Of a stretch of 64,000 nt of DNA, positions 61,605 to 64,000 are shown piece by piece. Source of the DNA: an uncultured bacterium (GTDB lineage Bacteria; Verrucomicrobiota; Kiritimatiellia; RFP12; UBA1067); the NCBI GenBank assembly GCA_902770045.1, contig CACXRO010000001.1:48056-112055 (forward strand). The letters run 5' to 3'. The notes below the pieces were generated by a model. It did not search any database. It saw nothing but the letters and a program-made list of their open reading frames with translations, and was not told the origin of the DNA. Position 1 is the stretch's first letter. Every line of letters begins with the position of its first letter. The position numbers and the translations under genes were made by a program.

Positions 61605-63509
61605 ATGGTGCTGATGGCGATCCCGGCGTGGATCGTACGCTATTTCGTCTTCGACGACGACACCCCGCTCTGGATGCGCGCGCTCCTCGGCCCCGCCGGC
61701 GCGCTCCTCGCCCTCGCCGCCGCCGCGCTCTTCCCACTCCATGTCGACTCCGACGACGAAAAACCGGCGGAAAGCGCGGCAAAAGCCGGAACCGGCGCCG
61801 CGGCGAATGCCGGGATTGCGGAAAACGCCCCGCGCGAGACCGTGGAGGACGTGCTCGCCGAGCTCGACTCGCTCGTCGGCCTCGAAGAGGTCAAGGCCGA
61901 GGTCCGGAAGCTCGTCAATCTCGCCAAGGTCAACGAGGCCCGCCGCGCCCAGGGCCTCAAGGTGCCGCCGATGTCCTACCACATGGTCTTCACCGGCAAC
62001 CCCGGCACCGGCAAGACCACCGTCGCGCGCATCGTCGCGCGCGCCTTCCGCGCCCTCGGCATCGCCAAAACCGGACAGCTCGTCGAAACCGACCGCGCCG
62101 GGCTCGTCGGCACCTACGCCGGCGAGACCGCCACCAAGACCAACGCCAAGGTCGACGAGGCCATCGGCGGCGTCCTCTTCGTGGACGAGGCGTACCAGCT
62201 CGTCTCCGGAGACAACGACAACTACGGCAGGGAGGCGATCGCCACCCTCATCAAGCGCATGGAGGACGACCGCGACAAGCTCATCGTCATCGCCGCCGGC
62301 TACACCGACGAAATGCGCGACTTCCTCGACGCCAACCCCGGCATGCGCAGCCGCATCGCCAGGACGATCGAGTTCCCGGACTACTCCGCCGCCGAGCTCG
62401 CCGCGATCTTCCGCTCGATGGCGAAGAAGAACGACTTCACCCTCGCCCCCGACCTCGAGGCTGGACTCGACGCGGCGATCGCGAAGCTCACCGCCCGGCG
62501 CGACCGCACCTTCGGCAACGCCCGCTTCGTGCGCCAGCTCTTCGAGGACGCCACCGGCCGCCAGGCCAACCGCCTCGCCGAAAGCGGCAGCCTCGACGCC
62601 GACGCGCTGAAGACGCTCGTCCTCGCCGACCTCGCCGTCGGCGAGCGCAAGGCCGACCTCCACGCCCCGACCGTCGAGGAGGTGCTCGCCGAGCTCGACG
62701 CGCTCACCGGGATGAAGCCGGTGAAGGAGGAGGTGCGCCGCCTCGTCGCCACCGTCAAGGCGAACAAGCTGCGCGCCGAAAAGGGAGTAGGAGGAGACGT
62801 CACCATGAGCTACAACTTCGTCTTCACCGGCAACCCCGGCACCGGCAAGACCACCGTCGCGCGCATCCTCGGCCGCGCGTTCAGGGCGCTCGGCGTCCTC
62901 GACCGCGCCAACTTCGTGGAGACCGACCGCTCCGGGCTCGTGGCCAAGTACGAGGGGCAGACCGCCGCCAAGACCAACAAGCTCATCGACTCCGCCGCCG
63001 GCGGCATCCTCTTCATCGACGAGGCGTACCAGCTCAACCAGGGCGAGAACGACCAGTACGGAGCCGAGGCGGTGGCCACCCTCCTCAAGCGCATGGAGGA
63101 CGCCCGCGGCACGATGGTCGTCATCATCGCCGGCTACAAGGAGGAGATGAAGAAGTTCATGGCCATCAACTCCGGACTCGAAAGCCGCTTCAACCGCACC
63201 ATCGAGTTCCCGGACTACTCGGCGAAGGAGCTGGCCGAGATCTACCGCTCGATGGCGAAGAAGGCGAAGTACACACTCTCCGCCGACACCGACCACTGGC
63301 TCGAGCCCTACATCTCGATGCTTACCAAGGAGCGCGGCAAGAGCTTCGGCAACGCGCGCTGGGCGCGGAACCTCTTCGAGAAGTCCATCGAGCGCCAGGC
63401 GCTGCGCGTGACCGAGCTCGCCGACCCCTCGCCGGAGGAGCTAACGACCATCCGGCTCAAGGACCTGGGTGTAAAGCTCAAGGACCCCAACGCCTCATCC
63501 GAAGACTAA
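61605..63509 (+). CDS. Membrane-anchored double AAA+ protein (CbbX/SpoVK-like)
   Basis: 634 residues from the first in-frame ATG. A hydrophobic segment (about residues 1-16 and 26-45) anchors the N-terminus. Two CbxX/CfqX-type AAA+ modules follow, each with Walker A GNPGTGKTTVARI, a Walker B (VLFVDEAYQL or ILFIDEAYQL) and FGNAR sensor-2 block (FGNARFVRQLF, FGNARWARNLF). Such ATPases remodel protein partners; the target is unknown. The same frame is open upstream of the ATG. A better start with a ribosome-binding site at 61529 is one base out of frame, so the true N-terminus may be longer. Confidence 0.88.
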   Translation: MVLMAIPAWIVRYFVFDDDTPLWMRALLGPAGALLALAAAALFPLHVDSDDEKPAESAAKAGTGAAANAGIAENAPRETVEDVLAELDSLVGLEEVKAEVRKLVNLAKVNEARRAQGLKVPPMSYHMVFTGNPGTGKTTVARIVARAFRALGIAKTGQLVETDRAGLVGTYAGETATKTNAKVDEAIGGVLFVDEAYQLVSGDNDNYGREAIATLIKRMEDDRDKLIVIAAGYTDEMRDFLDANPGMRSRIARTIEFPDYSAAELAAIFRSMAKKNDFTLAPDLEAGLDAAIAKLTARRDRTFGNARFVRQLFEDATGRQANRLAESGSLDADALKTLVLADLAVGERKADLHAPTVEEVLAELDALTGMKPVKEEVRRLVATVKANKLRAEKGVGGDVTMSYNFVFTGNPGTGKTTVARILGRAFRALGVLDRANFVETDRSGLVAKYEGQTAAKTNKLIDSAAGGILFIDEAYQLNQGENDQYGAEAVATLLKRMEDARGTMVVIIAGYKEEMKKFMAINSGLESRFNRTIEFPDYSAKELAEIYRSMAKKAKYTLSADTDHWLEPYISMLTKERGKSFGNARWARNLFEKSIERQALRVTELADPSPEELTTIRLKDLGVKLKDPNASSED

Positions 63510-63511
63510 AA

Positions 63512-63535
63512 AAGCCGGCGCTATTCGAGCGCCGC
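63512..63535 (-). terminator. Rho-independent terminator (minus strand)
   Basis: On the minus strand a perfect GGCGCT-CGAAT-AGCGCC stem is followed by GGCTTTTTT. It would stop transcripts coming from the rRNA operon and lies just after the stop of the plus-strand AAA+ gene. The GGCTTTTTT tail matches that after the 5S gene. Confidence 0.75.
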
Positions 63536-63561
63536 AAGCGAGTGGATCGTCGGTGATTTAT

Positions 63562-63595
63562 AAACTCCGATCTGTGGGGCTCTCGCTACCGCTCC
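63562..63595 (+). repeat. Left arm of a 34-bp inverted repeat
   Basis: It matches the reverse complement of 63808-63841 at 30 of 34 positions. The 212 bp between the arms hold hairpins (CTGCGGC-TTT-GCCGCAG at 63661, GGGGG...CCCCC at 63697) and short repeats but no credible gene. Confidence 0.8.
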
Positions 63596-63807
63596 GCAGA
63601 ATGTCGTGTGCTTCGCGGATGCCATTCATCTTACACAGCCATACTGACCATAAGTTATTATCTGCGGCTTTGCCGCAGGTGGGGTGGGGGATATGAGGGG
63701 GTCTGGGGGATGTGCCCCCAGATAAAAAAAACTATGTGCGCTTTGTGCTCTCTGCGTTAAAGACAAATAGCACGGAACTGGATCGTGGTTGCGAGATGCG
63801 AAGCAGT

Positions 63808-63841
63808 GGAGCGGTAGCGAGAACCCCAACCATCGGAGTTT
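63808..63841 (-). repeat. Right arm of a 34-bp inverted repeat
   Basis: Partner of 63562-63595. Next to it is a GCGGACTTT double repeat (63850-63870), then the 5S gene. Confidence 0.8.
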
Positions 63842-63903
63842 CAACCTTAGCGGACTTTGCGGACTTTGCGTGAGATAAAACCGCCGCGTAGGCATGAAAA
63901 AAG

Positions 63904-64000
63904 CCGGCGGCGTCCTACTCTCGCATGGGCGGGTCCCACACTACCCTCGGCGATGGAGCCCTTGACTGCCGTGTTCGGAATGGGAACGGGTATGACAACT
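63904..64000 (-). rRNA. rrf: 5S ribosomal RNA, 3' part
   Basis: The reverse complement contains the conserved 5S blocks CCCGTTCCCATTCCGAACAC, 'GCTCCATCGCCGAGGGTAGT' and CCCATGCGAGAGTAGG, ending in GACGCCGCCGGC and then TTTTTT. About the last 97 nt of the gene are present; the 5' end lies beyond the window. The rest of the rRNA operon should lie to the right. Confidence 0.95.

Noticed and set aside
63626..63895. 89-codon minus-strand frame between the AAA+ gene and 5S
   Set aside because: It lies inside the inverted-repeat element and consists of translated short repeats (SPQSPL, AQSAHSF).

Overview
The window is GC-rich (about two thirds G+C by eye) bacterial chromosome, read almost entirely on the minus strand. 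Its gene content points to the PVC group, possibly Kiritimatiellota/Verrucomicrobiota-like. The pointers are a Gram-negative envelope (lipoproteins, two Exb/Ton-type modules), many secreted glycan-active enzymes, bacterial glycerol-1-phosphate dehydrogenase and a shortened S10 ribosomal operon. This taxonomic guess is inference; 16S rRNA is not in the window, only most of a 5S gene at the right edge. A near-identical extended -10 promoter (TTTGGTATAATACGC-like) precedes most transcription units. In at least seven cases it lies only 7-9 nt from the start codon, which implies leaderless mRNAs.

Layout, left to right. 1-8133: start of a secreted glycosidase-like gene, then an operon read right to left with pyrH, frr, a Pro/Ala-rich membrane protein with 51-bp tandem repeats, a three-gene ABC transporter and a secreted beta-helix protein. 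Beside it are two paralogous lipoproteins. 8130-12441: an envelope-sugar block (YihY/BrkB, rmlD, fabG, galE, and a divergent uracil-DNA-glycosylase-like gene). 12461-16647: TPR protein, ExbB, ExbD, an unknown protein and pyrE, all coupled by ATGA overlaps. 16698-21940: queC, a GH116-type enzyme, and a sialate O-acetylesterase fused to a VanX-type D-Ala-D-Ala dipeptidase. 22310-23060: a short AT-rich island with a foreign lipoprotein gene. 23075-31278: LemA/M48 pair and an operon nifS - lipoprotein - htpX - DUF456 - zinc-ribbon/rhomboid - MATE-like. 31352-32713: araM, one of only two plus-strand genes, divergent from nifS.

32719-40424: an operon of thioesterase, trmD, GHL10-type glycosidase, ExbD, TonB and a 27-residue zinc-ribbon peptide; then a short ClpB without the N-domain and a GH20 beta-hexosaminidase. 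40425-51553 is an accessory region of lower GC, rich in dispersed repeats. It holds remnants of a tiny helix-turn-helix gene, a RelE-like/UvrD helicase fusion, a type III-like modification methyltransferase and restriction helicase-nuclease, and an AbiEi/AbiEii toxin-antitoxin pair flanked by a 31-bp imperfect direct repeat. This is a phage-defence island.

51554-61134: a DMT-family permease, then the S10/spc ribosomal operon from rpsJ to rplO. It lacks rpmC (L29) and rpmD (L30), and secY does not follow rplO. L22 carries an unusual N-terminal extension. 61605-63509: a divergent, membrane-anchored double AAA+ (CbbX/SpoVK-like) protein. The right end has a 34-bp inverted repeat enclosing about 210 bp of non-coding sequence, and then the 3' part of a 5S rRNA gene on the minus strand. 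No tRNA or CRISPR array was seen.
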